DNA of 64,000 bases from Pelobates cultripes (lineage: Eukaryota; Chordata; Amphibia; Anura; Pelobatidae), in assembly GCA_933207985.1 (NCBI GenBank), contig OW240924.1, forward strand, positions 66,025,576 through 66,089,575. Reading direction: 5' to 3'. Numbering within the stretch: the stretch's first letter is position 1; each line of letters begins with the position of its first letter. The position numbers were made by a program, and so were the translations under genes. Positions 1 to 12,715 of the stretch are shown here, piece after piece. The notes below the pieces were generated by a model that was not told where the DNA came from, made no database searches, and was given only the letters and a program-made list of their open reading frames with translations.

Positions 1-560
1 AGGACAAATGACACTTAGATGAAATGTCAACTCACATATGGTAGAGCTATAACCAGCTCTAGGTAAAACAGCATGCAGTTGTATATTATAACCACTTGCA
101 GGATATCCCTCTGGTTTTGGTACACAGTAGAATGATGGTAAAGTACAACTGGATAACGATGAGGTAAATCATATGGAATGACAAAAAAGCAGCCAATAGT
201 GCTCTCTATATAGGTAGGAAAGTATCAATAAGGTAAATAAAAATATACTTATAATAGAGTGAGCAGACTAACCGCTCTATGTATCAAGCTTGGTGGTATA
301 ATCCCCACCAAGGATTTATTTAGTTGGTTGTCCACCGTAGGTTATGGGTCCAGATGTCAGGTAAAAGTATAAAAATAAATAATAATAAGTACTAAAAATA
401 TATGGCTAAAAGGCAGGTAGTGAAGTAGCCAAAATACTTTAACAACGGCATAAAAACAACAACATGTTTCTCCCCTTAGGGCTTTCTCAAGTGGTAAAAA
501 CAGATACCTAACATAACTGGGTTTCTATTGGCTACCCTTAGGAGGGAGCATGTGTCGGCT
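1..560 (-). mobile_element. Penelope-like retroelement 3' region, antisense copy
   Basis: Read on the minus strand, this is a 3' untranslated region of the kind seen in amphibian Penelope-like elements. A GAGAAAGCCCTAAGGGGAGAAA-type segment (about 470-490) is followed by a pyrimidine-rich tail. Bases 292-313 carry a GGTGGGGATTATACCACC block that is repeated in the opposite orientation at 14548-14569. An AGAGCTGGTT-type block near 45-60 also recurs near 14780-14800. The two copies are therefore one family in inverted orientation. No reverse transcriptase or GIY-YIG coding sequence is seen. The Penelope assignment is inferred from tail style; the homology between the two copies is directly visible. 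Confidence 0.5.
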
Positions 561-570
561 GTCAAATACG

Positions 571-915
571 CAGGTACTAGCAAATCATTTTTGGCCAACT
601 TAAAACTATTGCTGAGACCATCCAACACACCCTTCTTGGAATCCTAAGCAAGCGGATTATGGTGTTTCACTGAACTGGTGGTTTTTTGTTGTTGTTGTTT
701 TCACCTTTTGGGTTTTTTCACATTACAGATACATCTGTACCCCTTAGCTCAGAACTCCACTTTAACTTGCCAGAAATTCAACTTAGGAACTGTTACTATA
801 TTTAGTTCTACCTGCTTTTTTTAATATGGGTTACCCACAGGGACTAGCAAATCATTTTGACTAATTCTTAACTAGTACAGGGACCATCCGACACACGTAC
901 CCTTCCAGTGATTCT
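571..915 (-). repeat. Imperfect direct repeat pair next to the Penelope-like tail
   Basis: About 75 bases at 571-645 (ACTAGCAAATCATTTT, then ACCATCCAACACACCCTT) recur at 842-915 (ACTAGCAAATCATTTT, then ACCATCCGACACACGTACCCTT). The spacing is about 270 bp. The pair probably belongs to the same antisense element as 1-560, but no coding sequence confirms this. Confidence 0.5.
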
Positions 916-929
916 ATATACTAACAGAC

Positions 930-3920
930 AGTTCTCTGCGGTATACACCCCCAGCTAGTCCACAGCCTATACCAATCGATAATTTGGGGACTCTAGTCTG
1001 GGAGAACATGTTTACTGGCATACACCGGTTTACTCTCATGTATACACTCATGCATACATGCTTCCAGTGGACCTCCAGCCCACTTGGTGCATTACAGTTT
1101 TTTCACACCATAAGTGACAGCATGTTGGCATTTGGCATCCAGACCTTTGGAAGATAGTTGGTCCTTTTATGCCACTTTTCTATAATACTGGGTAACTTTA
1201 TTCCAATATATATCACATGTGCTGGCATTTCAGCCCTTAGATATTTTACTATTTTCGATCCATCTGGGCTACTTTGACTCAGAATTTCCAGTTACATGGG
1301 TCCTATCTTACCAATGACAAGATATTTTAAATGTGTTGTATTTTTTAGTTCCATTTCTTTTTATCATGGTGTATGGTTATGATTTTCTCTTTTGCATTGA
1401 TACTCTAAAGTACTCATCGCTGTATTTCCACATACAGTTGTTAGACAGTATTTTATTTATTTATTCCAATAAAGGTTATATTTTAACTATCACAGGTTTT
1501 TTACAATATTTATTGTTTCTGAATTGAAGACTAAGACAGGTAGAAAAGACAAGCAAAATAAATTATAATCTAGAAACCAGTACATGGAATGGCTCTCACA
1601 TTGAATCAATGCTTTCCTGTAGGGGTTTAGAAGATGCTGGATGTTCTCATTCAAATCGTTGTTTCAAACTATATGAAAATGAAGATAGCGCCTCTAGTGG
1701 TTGTTTGGTAAACAACCATTAGAAGCAGTCTTAGATTGCAGTTTCTCTAAAATTGCATTGTTTTACATTGTAGGGTTAAGGGGACAGGGACAGTGCAACC
1801 AGCCCACTTCAGCACATCGAAAAATACAGGTTAAGAACCCAGATCACTTGCAGAATCACACCACTAATTTATCTCCACACTATATCAACAACAGTGTAGT
1901 TGCTTCAGCAATGTATAGTCAGTAGACTTAATGTGTGATACTTTCAATAAAAAGTTGTGCAAAGTAATATATGAGTGTGGTATCTATATTTTGAACAAGC
2001 AGTAAATCCATGTAGCTTGAAGTCAATCAAGTGATTCACAATAGAAATCAACAAATATTCTAAAAAGTGTGTGTATCTTACTACATACAGAGGATCCTTC
2101 AACCGATACAATCCAATTTATCTTTGAAGTAAACTGTATACGTGGAAGTTGTAATATGGACAAAGAACGCATGAAAATGTTAGTGCTATGCTACAAACTG
2201 TGCAAAAGTTATATGCAAGTGAGGAAGATATGAATGACAACCATATAGTGGTATTATTGCTGACATTATTGCAAATTCTCAAAGGCACTAAGCAAGATAA
2301 CAATACCATGGTTTGTTTTTACTGCAAAAACTGGAACATTTAGAGGCTGAGTGGGATGGATATAGAACATAGAGGTTCTCTGCTCACAGAGAATTATCAA
2401 AATGTATACCTATTATCGTTCACACACTCAGACCCATCTTCAACCAAATAAAGGCTAACAACAATGAGTGATCAAAAAAAAGCACAGAATCGATCCAGGC
2501 CTTGGTCTACAAAATACTTGCACCAAGCACAACAGGCTAGATGTCCTAAGATTGTGCTTACTGTAGCTCTACCGGGGCCATCTTAACAGCATCATATGCC
2601 CCTGTGCCTACAACCACTCACATCAATAAAATTAAGCTTAGACTTATTGGTACCTCCAACAAAATCAGTATTTAAACTTTAAAAGAACATGTAGGTAGCA
2701 GGGGCAGGCAACTGACATTGACTGTTAAAAATATTAGAAGAACATTATTTTAGCTTCACGGCTTCAGAAAATTGTGTGTGTTGATTTTGTCTTGCTTATG
2801 TACAATTAGCAAGTGTACGTTGTTTTTGTCAAGGTCAAGATATGTATTCACTACATGTAGAGATTACAGCTGACACAAGTGATTGGTCCACCTAAATGTT
2901 TTGATAAAGAGGTTTTGAAAGTTCTGAATAAATCTCCTGGAATAATACCCTGAAATGTTGGCATGCCAATGGAGCCCCTTTGGTCATGGGGCCCCTAAGC
3001 AACTGCCCACCGTGCCCATAAATGAACACAGCTTGGGCCCCATCCCCCGAAAAAGATGCCCAGGAGACAAAATTGGAGATGATGTGCTGAAACTGGGAGA
3101 CCGCTCGCTGACATCCTAATGATAATAGAAGCACTCGATTTACTAATGGAGACATGTTCAAACTAATTAACTAATTACTGATTATTCCTAAAGTGATTTT
3201 GATTTTAATTTCTATATAAATTACAATGTACAATTTCTAAAAGTCTAATGTATTGTACAAACCCTCCCCAATACTTATTGGATCCTATTGAGATTAATTT
3301 ACATTGGTTTCATTTTACATTTTTTATTCTATCATATATGTGTGTATTGAGCAGGCTGTTAGTATCTTGCTAATTGGCATGTGGTGAGCAATTAACAGCA
3401 ACCTCACAGCTTGCGATAGTTGCTGTATTGATAGTTTTTTGGTTCATGCAATTATTGCACAATTATGCATTGTGTTTATCTGCTTGGAAAAACCAAAGAG
3501 ATACAAAGCTGGAACCTTAACACTAAGTTATTGGGAGTAAAGAAACATTTAATTTCAAATACAAATGGCAATGACAGACAATGCTCAGCATTTTATGCTG
3601 ATGGGCTTGACATGCTGAAATAGGGTATTGAAGAGGCAATATCAGTCATCACTCATCATGCATAATGAGATTGTTTGACAGGCTCCAACTCTCCTGAAAT
3701 AAGTGGCACTGTGTGTTTCTGTTGCTCTGTATCTAACCCCTATTTGCTTCTTCCCATGCAATCAATTGAATCCAACAAACATTCCAGCAAGCATAACTAA
3801 CTTGTGTTTGATCTAACCCCTGCTGTTTCTGATTGCCTGTAAAGATTTATAAAGTGAGGGTTATGTACTAAAATGAGAACTGTCAGGATTTTTAAAGCAA
3901 ATTCAAAGTGAATTTCAAAT
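930..3920. other. No recognisable gene or classified repeat
   Basis: The longest open frames are under 90 codons, with composition typical of AT-rich non-coding DNA. A GGGGCCCCTAAGCAACTGCCC segment near 2985-3010 resembles the interior of dispersed amphibian repeats, but no element boundaries were found. Nothing else is supported. Confidence 0.5.
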
Positions 3921-4455
3921 TTAAAGGGACGCTATATTTGCCAGAACTTCTACAGTTTAATGTACTGATTTTGCAGGCTCAGCAACGTAAATGCAGACTA
4001 TTCAGAGAAATGGCAGTGTTTACATTGCTGCCTAGTAACACCTCTAGTGGCAGTCACTCAGATGGCCACTAGAGGTGATTCCTATTTCACTGCTGCACTG
4101 TGTGCAGCACCTACATTCATTGTCTCTATCACGCACCGTCTGGAGCCGCTGAACGCTCCCCATAGAGATGCATTGTTCCAAAGCATCTCTATGAGGAGAT
4201 GCTGGTTGGCGTTGCACAGCATTTTGCCTTGCATGCACAATAGCCTCCCAATGCTTTCTGAAAGGACAGCATTGGGTTGGCTGAGATCGTTAAGATTGAT
4301 CATCTCAGCTGCGGATGAGGGGCCATGCATGGCGATACCATTATGGAGATGGAGAAAAGGTAAGTTAAAAACATTTTTACTCTATCCACATAGACATCAT
4401 AAAATACTGAGGTCATAGAGGTATCAGTGCCTGCAGCTGATGGCTCGTATCCATG
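3921..4455 (-). mobile_element. T2/Kolobok-like MITE, one end missing
   Basis: The element begins with the TTAA target and an AAGGGACGCTATA end. Inside are two hairpins typical of this family in the window. CACCTCTAGTGGC pairs with GCCACTAGAGGTG across 4039-4077, and GGCTGAGATCGTTAAG pairs with ATTGATCATCTCAGC near 4277-4311. The same hairpins recur in the MITE ending at 50264 and in the one ending at 58518. The other terminal repeat is absent before the TAT-rich LINE end at about 4475, so the copy is truncated. TTAA targets and TTAAAGG ends are the known signature of Xenopus T2/Kolobok MITEs. Confidence 0.65.
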
Positions 4456-4908
4456 GACATGATTCTGCAGATGTTACAACTTTATTATAATTATTATTAT
4501 GTTATTATTTATATAGCGCCAACAAATTCTGCAACGCTTTACAGTGGGTGGACGAACAAACATGTAGTTGTAACCAGACAAGTTGGACACACAAGAACAG
4601 AGGGGTTGAGGGCCCTGCTCAATGAGCTTACATGCTAAAGGGAGTAGGGTAAAGTGACACAAAAAGTAAGGATAGTATTAGACTAAGGACAGTTGCAAGA
4701 GAGTGATCAGTCGGGAGCTATTTCCCAATCTTCTCCATAAGCAATAAAGTATCAAATTTTTCTATGGTTGTAGAATTGAAATAGAAGAAGAGAGCAACGC
4801 CAAGCAAGCCTCAATGCTTGAAAAAGATTAATGTGTTCATTCTGCATACAGACAAGGAAGAACGACTCAAGAACTATCTTACTTCATAAGACAGATACTC
4901 CACCTTAT

Positions 4909-5768
4909 TGTCAGGTATAGCCTGACATGCATTCCGCCGTAAGAACCCACTTCCGGGTTCACGGTGCTTAGCCCCGCTCCTTTCTCTGACGCGGTCCTTC
5001 CACAATACTTAGGAAGACCGCGCCAGATTCAAAACGCTGGATTATTGCACAGGTACCTGAAAAAGTGATCAGCTGCTTTACCCCGTTCCTGCCTGTATCA
5101 GACCTCGGCTTGCTAAAAACAGACTTCTACCTTCTCCACTCCTTACCTCGGCTCACTAAAACGGACTCCTACCTTCTCCACTCCCAGACCTCGGCTTGCT
5201 AAAACGGACTCCTACCTTCTCCACTCCCGGAACAGGCTTGCTAAAACGGACTTCCACCCTCTCCACTCCTAGACCACGGCTTGCTAAACGGACTTCTACC
5301 TTCTCAACCCATCGGGTGAAATTAACCCTTCAGTTCCAGAAACTGCCTTTTAAGTTAAGTAACTTTCCTCCAATCAAGCCACTCTCTGTTACAAATCATA
5401 GACAGTTAACTGTGTCATTCTCTCAATTTATTCTCCTTATTTCATAAGGATCTGCTAATAACGCTAACTCTTCCTCCAATAACCAAGTCAATTATAATTA
5501 CAACTTCTCCTGCTTCATTAATAGTCTTTATTATAAAAATTCCTTCTTAAATTAATCTGGAATCTAACTCTGCATTATTTCCAATAAAAGGAATTAAGTG
5601 GCTTGTGCAAATCAACAGATTCTTATACTTTACTCACAATTAACATCCTACATGTGTAATTAAAGTGACAGTAACTACTCCTTCATTTCAATATAAAAGG
5701 AGGTAAAACTAATAGTTACTGCAATTAGAAAATTCTGCAGTTGAGTTCCAATTAAAATAAGCGTTACA
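4909..5768. mobile_element. Solo LTR with 5-bp target duplication
   Basis: The unit starts TGTCAGG and ends GTTACA, so it has the canonical TG...CA ends of an LTR. It is flanked by CTTAT at 4904-4908 and CTTAT at 5769-5773, a perfect 5-bp duplication. It holds ATATAAAAGG (5691-5700), a plausible TATA box, and an AATAAAA signal near 5583. A five-copy 43-bp tandem array lies at 5101-5310. No internal gag-pol sequence is present. TGTCAGG starts are common in vertebrate Ty3/Gypsy LTRs, so Gypsy is the likely class, though this is not proven. Confidence 0.7.
5101..5310. repeat. 43-bp tandem repeat, about 5 copies, inside the LTR
   Basis: The core CTCGGCTTGCTAAAACGGAC followed by TCCTACCTTCTCCACTCC recurs with starts near 5106, 5149, 5192, 5234 and 5277, a spacing of 42-43 bp. 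The array lies in the U3-like part of the solo LTR. Confidence 0.8.
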
Positions 5769-6299
5769 CTTATATTGTATGTACATTTCTGTTTGTTGTG
5801 GGGTTAAAGGGAAAACCCACAAAGGTGTCAGAGTATCTATTACTATTGGTGTTACTCACTGGGATATTGTTATATATATTTATATGGGAGCTATTAACAG
5901 TTTAATTGATACGCTTTTATGAAGAAGTCGGTTTTTAGTGATTTTTTGAAGGAGTGGAGACTGGGTGAGCATCTAACGGAGGAGGGAAGTGAGTTCCACA
6001 GAACGGTGCAGCCCTCGAGAAGTCTTGAAGGCAAGCATCAGAGGTGGGAGTACGGACAGAAGATAGACGTAAGTCTTCAGAAGAGCGTAAGGGCCTAGAA
6101 GGACATTCTTGTGTATTAGTGAGGATAGATAGGTAGGAGCAGCATTATGTAGAGATTTGAAAGCAAGAACCAGAATATAAAATTGAGCCCTATATCTTAC
6201 AGGAAGCCAATGTAGGGACTGACAGAAGGATTAGGCGTGGGCGGTGCAGGCGGACAGGAATATGAGCCATTTGCCCTCAAAGAGTCCAACGTACATAAT

Positions 6300-7120
6300 C
6301 AAGTGATTTTGGAAAACAGTGCACACAATTATTAGTTCCAAGAGCTCTGCAGACTAAAACAAAGTTGGTTGAATGTAACAAGATTATTTTGAATGAGAAA
6401 ACTTATAATAAGGCCATCTCACAGTCAGCAAGGATTTATGATACAGCTCAGCAGTATACATTTCCTACCTACATCAGCATGCATATTCTATATTTTATGC
6501 AATACTAAGAGTTTACAACCATAGTGCAAAGATTTGTAGGTCATGCAACCTTTTACATTTTTCATTTTGGATTCTTGTTTACATGTACCCCCTGCTGGCC
6601 TGACTCCCTGCTGTTTCAAATCTGTCTCCTCTCTAACTAAATAGGCCAAACAGGAACATGCTATTGAGACCACAGCTGTATAAAGACATTGCCAAACTAT
6701 TAACAATAACAATTAATCCTCCAGATGATATAACCGGTGGTTACAAAATTCCGAACAGAAGACATTCTTCTTAAATCATCACAGACAATATACCCATTTC
6801 CCTGACAGTTACAAACTACATTACAAATACTAACCTCAAATTCAACAGTACTGTGAGCATTCTCTAGTATCACCAGTTAGAATATTTAATAGTCAGAGAG
6901 TGGCTGGTGATAGATGATTAGAGATCCGTCACAACAACAATGACCATTTAAGGTTGGCTTGAAGATGATGGAAGTTGCAGAATATATTTGGTTTAATGGT
7001 GAGTAAAAAAAAATTAATTAAAGCTCTCTGTAGGTAATCACAACATTTAAATTATAATAATAATAAATAAAATATTTGTGAGGCACTTCAAAACAAATTC
7101 TAAGTTTTGGAGCCGGTTTT
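6300..7120. other. No recognisable feature
   Basis: AT-rich sequence with only short open frames (longest about 74 codons, with no family resemblance). No boundaries, inverted repeats or RNA genes were seen. Confidence 0.5.
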
Positions 7121-7290
7121 AGAAGGTGGGGTCCCTGTTTTACCCAGATCTACAGTAATAAGCTAACAAAAAATAAAGGTCCACAACACTCATCAGTAAA
7201 TTCAAGTGGTTTGCTCAGTCATCAAAGTGAAAGGGCAATGTTTCGATACCTATTTGTGCCTTTCTCAAGCCATCAGTCACACTTAGAATT
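7120..7290 (-). mobile_element. Possible Penelope-like 3' tail fragment, antisense
   Basis: On the minus strand, GGCTTGAGAAAGGCACAAATA precedes a GTATCGAAACATTG motif and then AATAAAGGTCCACAACACTC-like sequence. The combination 'gagaaaggca...cgaaac...' followed by a poly(T/A) tail is the style of amphibian Penelope-like 3' UTRs. Only this short motif supports the call. Confidence 0.35.
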
Positions 7291-9590
7291 TGCATTTACA
7301 GTGAAGCTCTAAAGAGAATCTTTTAGACGAGCAATTTAAACTGGATTTATTATACCTTCTCATAACTACTGTTCTAGATTTTTTAATAAGACCCCAAACA
7401 ATTTGGCCAAAGAAGATTTGTGTCGATGAGTGTGTTGGATCCTTCTACATTTTGGATACATTTGGTACTGGTGGCTATTTGGACCTTAAATTTGAAATTT
7501 ACTTGGAATTCACTTTGAATTCTTGCCTTATTAAATAACCACTCAGCATTATGCCTACTGCTTTTCAGCTTGTTCTTTGCCAGCAGTCCCAATTTCATCC
7601 AGAGCCCTGTCACGGAGCCCCTAGATATTTTTGGTCCTGCCATCATTGCTTTTGGTAATGGTACTTGCACTAGCAAGAATAGGAGTGTTAAAGTCTGCTT
7701 CTTATGGATTGCTGCGCTGTAGGCGGGACCTATTAGAGGAAAAAGTGGACACAATGTTTCCAACTTCCCTAAATCTGACTCGCAGACCGTAAGTACAATA
7801 CGGAAGTGCTTTAAGAAAAACAAACTAATAGCACATGCCAATTTACGTGTTTGAATTAATACCACCAATTCATAATCAAGATAGCAGAGACACTATAAAA
7901 AAAAAGAAGTCAATTCTGGAGTATGATAAAACCTTTATCATAAAAATTTTAGTAAATCCCCTGTGCCTGCTAAAAATACAACACCAAATTCAGTAGAATA
8001 TACTGAAAATTGAAATGTTACCTCGTAAAAAAAAATTCATCTAAATTTTCTCCAAATTTCTCAATTCAAGGGGAGATTTGAGGAGATACGTTTAAGACTA
8101 GGACATTGAAATGAACACTTAAATTATAAAACAAATAATTACTTCCTAGGTATGTAGCGGGAACATTGTTACAAAAATAAATCAATACTAATTAAAACCT
8201 AGAACCTTAGAGGACCTTAGGATAGCATGGAGGGAGAAAGAAGGATAATGATACAAAGTATAAAGACATTCAGCTACAAATCTTGTTTTGTGAAAAAGGG
8301 AATTATTTAATCAGTGTTGGGGTTCCCTAGACCCCCAGTTAACTAGGAGAGAACATGATCTCCCTTGTATGGCAGTATGGACTTATTCATTGTCACTTGA
8401 GGCACAATACAAAACAAACTCAGATAAGGTTAGCTCATCCATTTACTCTGTATTATTGTAGTTTTGTTACATCGACAGGTGAACAAAGAACACACCATAT
8501 CTCAGAGCATATTTTAAATCACATTTCAGAATACAAAATGTAGACAGGTGAACAAAAGACTCACCACATCTTTATATTTACTTAGGATCAAACAAAATAT
8601 TTAAAAAAACTAAATGTTTTGTATCTAAAACCATTATCCTTGATCTCGTACTCCTCATTTTTTATTTCATGTAATTTAAGGCAACAACACAAAGTGCAGC
8701 AGTTATTGAAGTAAAAGACAAGAAAAATCTATGGTTTGAAGTGACAAAAAGCGAGGAAACTTTAACAATTGGAGAAAAGTGAAGAAAATAAATAATTAAA
8801 GTGATGAAAAGGGAAGAAACCTGGGTAGAATATCTAGAAGAGGAAACATTAAAGGAAGAGAATCGACTAAGAGCCTGAAAATTAAATAACCCTTTAGAAG
8901 GCAGAAGAAAAAAAGGAAAGAAGAAAAAGTTCTGGGAAAAATATAGAAATGGAAACTGAATAACACTGAGGAAGATAAAAAAAAAATAATAATAACTGAC
9001 ATTGAAAGAATCAAGCGTATGAGATTCCGGTGCCGACGAACCACTGAGTCACTGCCCTGTAGTGCCTGATGTAAACATGTGAGTTGTCCGGTATGTCATA
9101 TAAGGGAATCAAATTGTTACTTCACATTCCCGTTCAACCTAATGGACATGGTCTTCATGACAAATTTAACTTTGGACATAAACATCTCAAAATGCATAGT
9201 ATTGCCTTCAAATTTATCAGCCACGAAAATCTGCACAACATTATAGATCTTGCATTTCTTGGACAGTTTGAGTGTTTTGGACTACAGATTGGGTAATGCC
9301 AGAGATATATCCAAGAGTGAAAAACCAAATTCTGTCTCGAAGCATAGTTCTAAAAATTGCTACAAAATAAGTAGAGTCACCTACAGAAATCAGGTCACAC
9401 TCTTACCACAAACGAAAGTATGTTCCAGGTAAGGAGCATTTAGGAGATCATTTAGGTGTATAGGATAAATAAGGATAACTGGGCATACTGGGTCTATACC
9501 AGTACCAATGCCAAATACACTTGGAACAAGTCTCTTTGTTGGAGATGCATATCAAGAGCTTGTCTGACACAAACGTATCCTACTCCAAGA
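7290..9590. other. No recognised gene
   Basis: The longest frame is 161 codons on the minus strand (7383-7868). It has no domain, signal peptide pattern or family resemblance that I recognise, and it lies in AT-rich sequence. Nearby A-rich purine runs at 8690-9000 give a GA-biased strand. No transposon ends were identified. Confidence 0.4.
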
Positions 9591-9690
9591 NNNNNNNNNN
9601 NNNNNNNNNNNNNNNNNNNNNNNNNNNNNNNNNNNNNNNNNNNNNNNNNNNNNNNNNNNNNNNNNNNNNNNNNNNNNNNNNNNNNNNNNN
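9591..9690. other. Assembly gap of 100 N
   Basis: Exactly 100 N, the usual placeholder for a gap of unknown size. It abuts a perfect hairpin on its right side. Any open frames drawn across it are meaningless. Confidence 0.99.
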
Positions 9691-9932
9691 GAAGGTGCAC
9701 ACTCAGTGTGCACCTTCCTATCACTCCGGCCTGCCACCGCGGACAGCAGAGCGGCTCGGCCACGCTACAGGGGAGGTGAGAACCAACTGCAGCCGCCTGA
9801 GCGCTCTTGACAGAGCGCTCAGGTGGCTGCAGTATTTAAAGGGCCAGCGTATAACACGCACCCACAATTTCTCCCCTATTTTCAGGGAGAAAAAGTGCGT
9901 GTTATACGCCGATAAATACGGTATTTGTACGC
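9691..9932. mobile_element. Stacked-hairpin MITE remnant beside the gap
   Basis: Three inverted repeats follow one another. GAAGGTGCACAC pairs with GTGTGCACCTTC (9691-9717). CTGCAGCCGCCTGAGCGCTC pairs with its complement to 9832. GCGTATAACACGCAC pairs with GTGCGTGTTATACGC (9847-9912). The last arm ends GCCGATAAATACGGTA, a terminus I associate with a widespread vertebrate MITE whose superfamily I cannot name. The mirror half of the element is expected to the left but is not present there, so it may lie within the gap. Confidence 0.55.
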
Positions 9933-12715
9933 AAAGGTTACACCAAGGCAAGAGATGAGTGCCAAGGTCACATATTGTGTGTGTATATAATATATATATA
10001 TATAGTTACCAACTAGGAGCATTGTTGCACTTTACCTGTATAAATTGTTCATGCATGGTGCTTGGTATCCATATCAGTCTGTGTTACATATGTAGCGATA
10101 TCATACAGCACTCTTAAACTTTTAATGACATTCCACGTTTATTTCACCATATAAAGTTTCCATCAATGTTTCAGAGCCTAAAGAGTACCGCTAAAAACAT
10201 TTTAAAATATTTCAGACCTTTTACATGGATATAAACTAGGTAGAGACTTACCCATCGTGGAGGAAGGGGAGAGAGAGACAGATATGCTAAAACTCCCTAG
10301 AAGAATTAAACCTTAACATGTATGTTTCTAATAAAGCTACAAAATATACCGTTGATAGTTGTTTGAGTGCCAGAGGCATATGCAGTAATGTTACACAACC
10401 AACTGGCAGTCGTCTAACTACATGGACCCATCTGAACTAATTTGAACTATAAAAAAAATACAAATTAGGTAAACAGTGTCAATCTCATTGAGTCACTTCC
10501 ATGATTATAAATCATAAGCTGGGGGTTTTTCTAAGCCAGTTGATAAACACACGCACATTTGATAACATGATTAGGTACACAGTCCTGCTCTTTTTTGTCT
10601 GCAGCGTTGTGGCTGTATTCCACCCATGGCTGTCCGCCACATATTTGACTTCCCTTGTTTGTACTTTAATGTCCTGTTACAAGCACCTCATGCCTGTAAA
10701 ACGTGCCAACAAAATTCTCTTTCAAATTAGAATTCCCTATTTGTTCACACAATATTGCGCAGTATTGCAGATAAAACATACCTTTTTTTTTACAGCATGC
10801 CTTCTGTATACTTTTTCTTATTTCTTTTATGCAATTTGTTCAGTGGTTGTTGTTAATGCTTCTTTCGTTATCTTAGTTTTGGAAGTCGTATCCTAGGTGA
10901 AGTCATTCAAGCTTTCTGTACAGTTTTGTCAACTCCCCAAATTCCCACTATTGAAAAAGGACAAAATCAGGCCAAATAGCAGTGGTGGAAAAATGTAATC
11001 TGATAAAGATAAGAGGTCTCTTGTTCCCACCACCTTTCCTCTCATCATATGCATATTCCATAACATACTAGAATATTTGGTAAGAGCGACCAATGATCCT
11101 CCCTGTGCTAGTCTTAACTTGCCCTGGACTTTTGAACGTTCAAGTTCTAGCTGAGCATGTACCATGCCTCATCCCTCCACTAGATTTGGACTGATCATGT
11201 CCATTTGATAAAAAATAAATCACCACTGTGATACACATGCATAACGTCCACAGCAAGCTTGAAAACAGAGTTGTTCCTTATGAAATATTTTTCATTACAG
11301 AAATTTCCTGTAAAAAACTAAAAAGTTTCCAAATCATACCTTGATGACCCACCTCTATGACCCATCAAGAACAAACTCTGTTTTAGGAGTTTTGTACGGA
11401 ATGAGGGAAAGCTGAAATATTATTACTTTGTTGTTTAATCCAGTGCCTAAATTATATGCATTGACCTTCTTTACTCTGGGTCACTCCCAGAGTTGCAGAT
11501 CCCTTTTAAAGGCACTTGTACAGTCAGTGAGAATATCACTTTTATTTATTCTTTTGGCTATGGTAACGGAGATCTTTTGCAAACTCTAGATTATTCTGGG
11601 ACCATTAAAAGGGCAAACCAAGAGAGACAATAAATAAGTAATAGAGTGCATGATTTGTTATCTTCTGAGTGCAGTTCATAATGTAAGAGAGATAAACACA
11701 CACTATAAGTAAGCTTTCCTTGGCATGCTGTAAGGAGGCCTGTTCTACAAGGAGAATTACCCTAAAACGAGGTCACCTTGCGTATATTTGTAATGAAAAT
11801 TAGAGTCTTTGATCACGAAATGCAGGTGTGAGATGCAGAGAAAGTTCAGGAATTTTGAAACCAGAATAATATGCCATTATTATTTTCCATTCCATTTTAA
11901 CCACAACTATTTATTACCTCCTACTACTGTACATGGCCCCTATCTTGTTTAGCTTCACCGAGTCACGCAACTGTATTCCCCTGCTCCATAAAAGTAATTT
12001 ATCATCAGGGTAATGCAATGATTTCAGAAGCAGATGTCTGCCAGATTTGTGATTCTTTTTTTCTTTCAAAAAAGCACAGTACAGGAGAGAATTTATTAAC
12101 ATAAGACATTCTTAGGGTTGTTAAAAGGGATTTCATTCAAAATGAAGTTTTTTTTCTCCATTTCAAGATTTCGAGATCTTCTCTTTTCGCGTAGTCTGTG
12201 GTTTCACTGTTTATTTGCTAATTGTCTCTAATACTAAAAGTAATAAAAATGTAGACTGGGTGGTTGGGATGAAGCGATACGCGGTCGTAAATTTACAATT
12301 TGCTAACATATATTCTTAAGCACACAAATAGTAAAGAAATGTTATGTTTCCATTGGTGGCGTGTTCTTCTGGACCGAGAGGAAATGGTAAACAAAAATAT
12401 TAACTCTTCTGAGATCCAGATGTGAGAGCTGAGGTAGGAACCTTGATTAAACTCATAACACAATAAACAGATACTGTATAGTTTTAATGTATTATGAGAA
12501 AGTTGAACAGTGAACCAAAAGTCAGGAGCCAATTAAGGCACTTTGACCATTATAATCTATAGTTATCTACATGTTATCAGCTGCGGCTGAGCCATTAACT
12601 AAGTTGGAATGATCACAATCAAACCTTTCCACTGCTTTATGCCAACACTTTGGAATTTTCAGTTTGGCAAAAAAGGGACCTGTACCTTCTGTTATGCAGA
12701 CGAGCTTAAAGAAAC
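9932..12715. other. No recognised gene; short TA repeat
   Basis: A short TA microsatellite sits near 9988-10004. The largest frame, 131 codons at 10501-10896, is hydrophobic but arises from T-rich DNA and matches nothing known to me. No transposon boundaries were recognised. Confidence 0.4.

Larger units (their letters stand above)
4475..6300 (-). mobile_element. L2-like LINE 3' part, antisense, split by a solo LTR
   Basis: On the minus strand, the right part (about 5910-6230) translates, with frameshifts, into the carboxy-terminal RT region of an L2-type LINE. Recognisable pieces are a HWLPV-like core (degraded here) and ALVLAFKSLHNAAPTYLS-like residues. The left part (4475-4908) is the 3' UTR, ending in TTGGCGCTATATAAATAAT and a TAT-rich tail typical of these LINEs. 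Bases 4909-5768 are a later LTR insertion. The reading frame is broken and the copy is dead. Confidence 0.6.

Noticed and set aside
7383..7868. 161-codon minus-strand frame
   Set aside because: No recognised motif; length is near the chance range for 64 kb in six frames and composition is ordinary.
9456..9958. Open frames crossing the run of N
   Set aside because: The gap supplies artificial open sequence, so the frames cannot be evaluated.
10501..10896. 131-codon hydrophobic frame resembling a membrane protein
   Set aside because: T-rich DNA yields hydrophobic residues by chance; no family resemblance, splice context or conserved neighbours.
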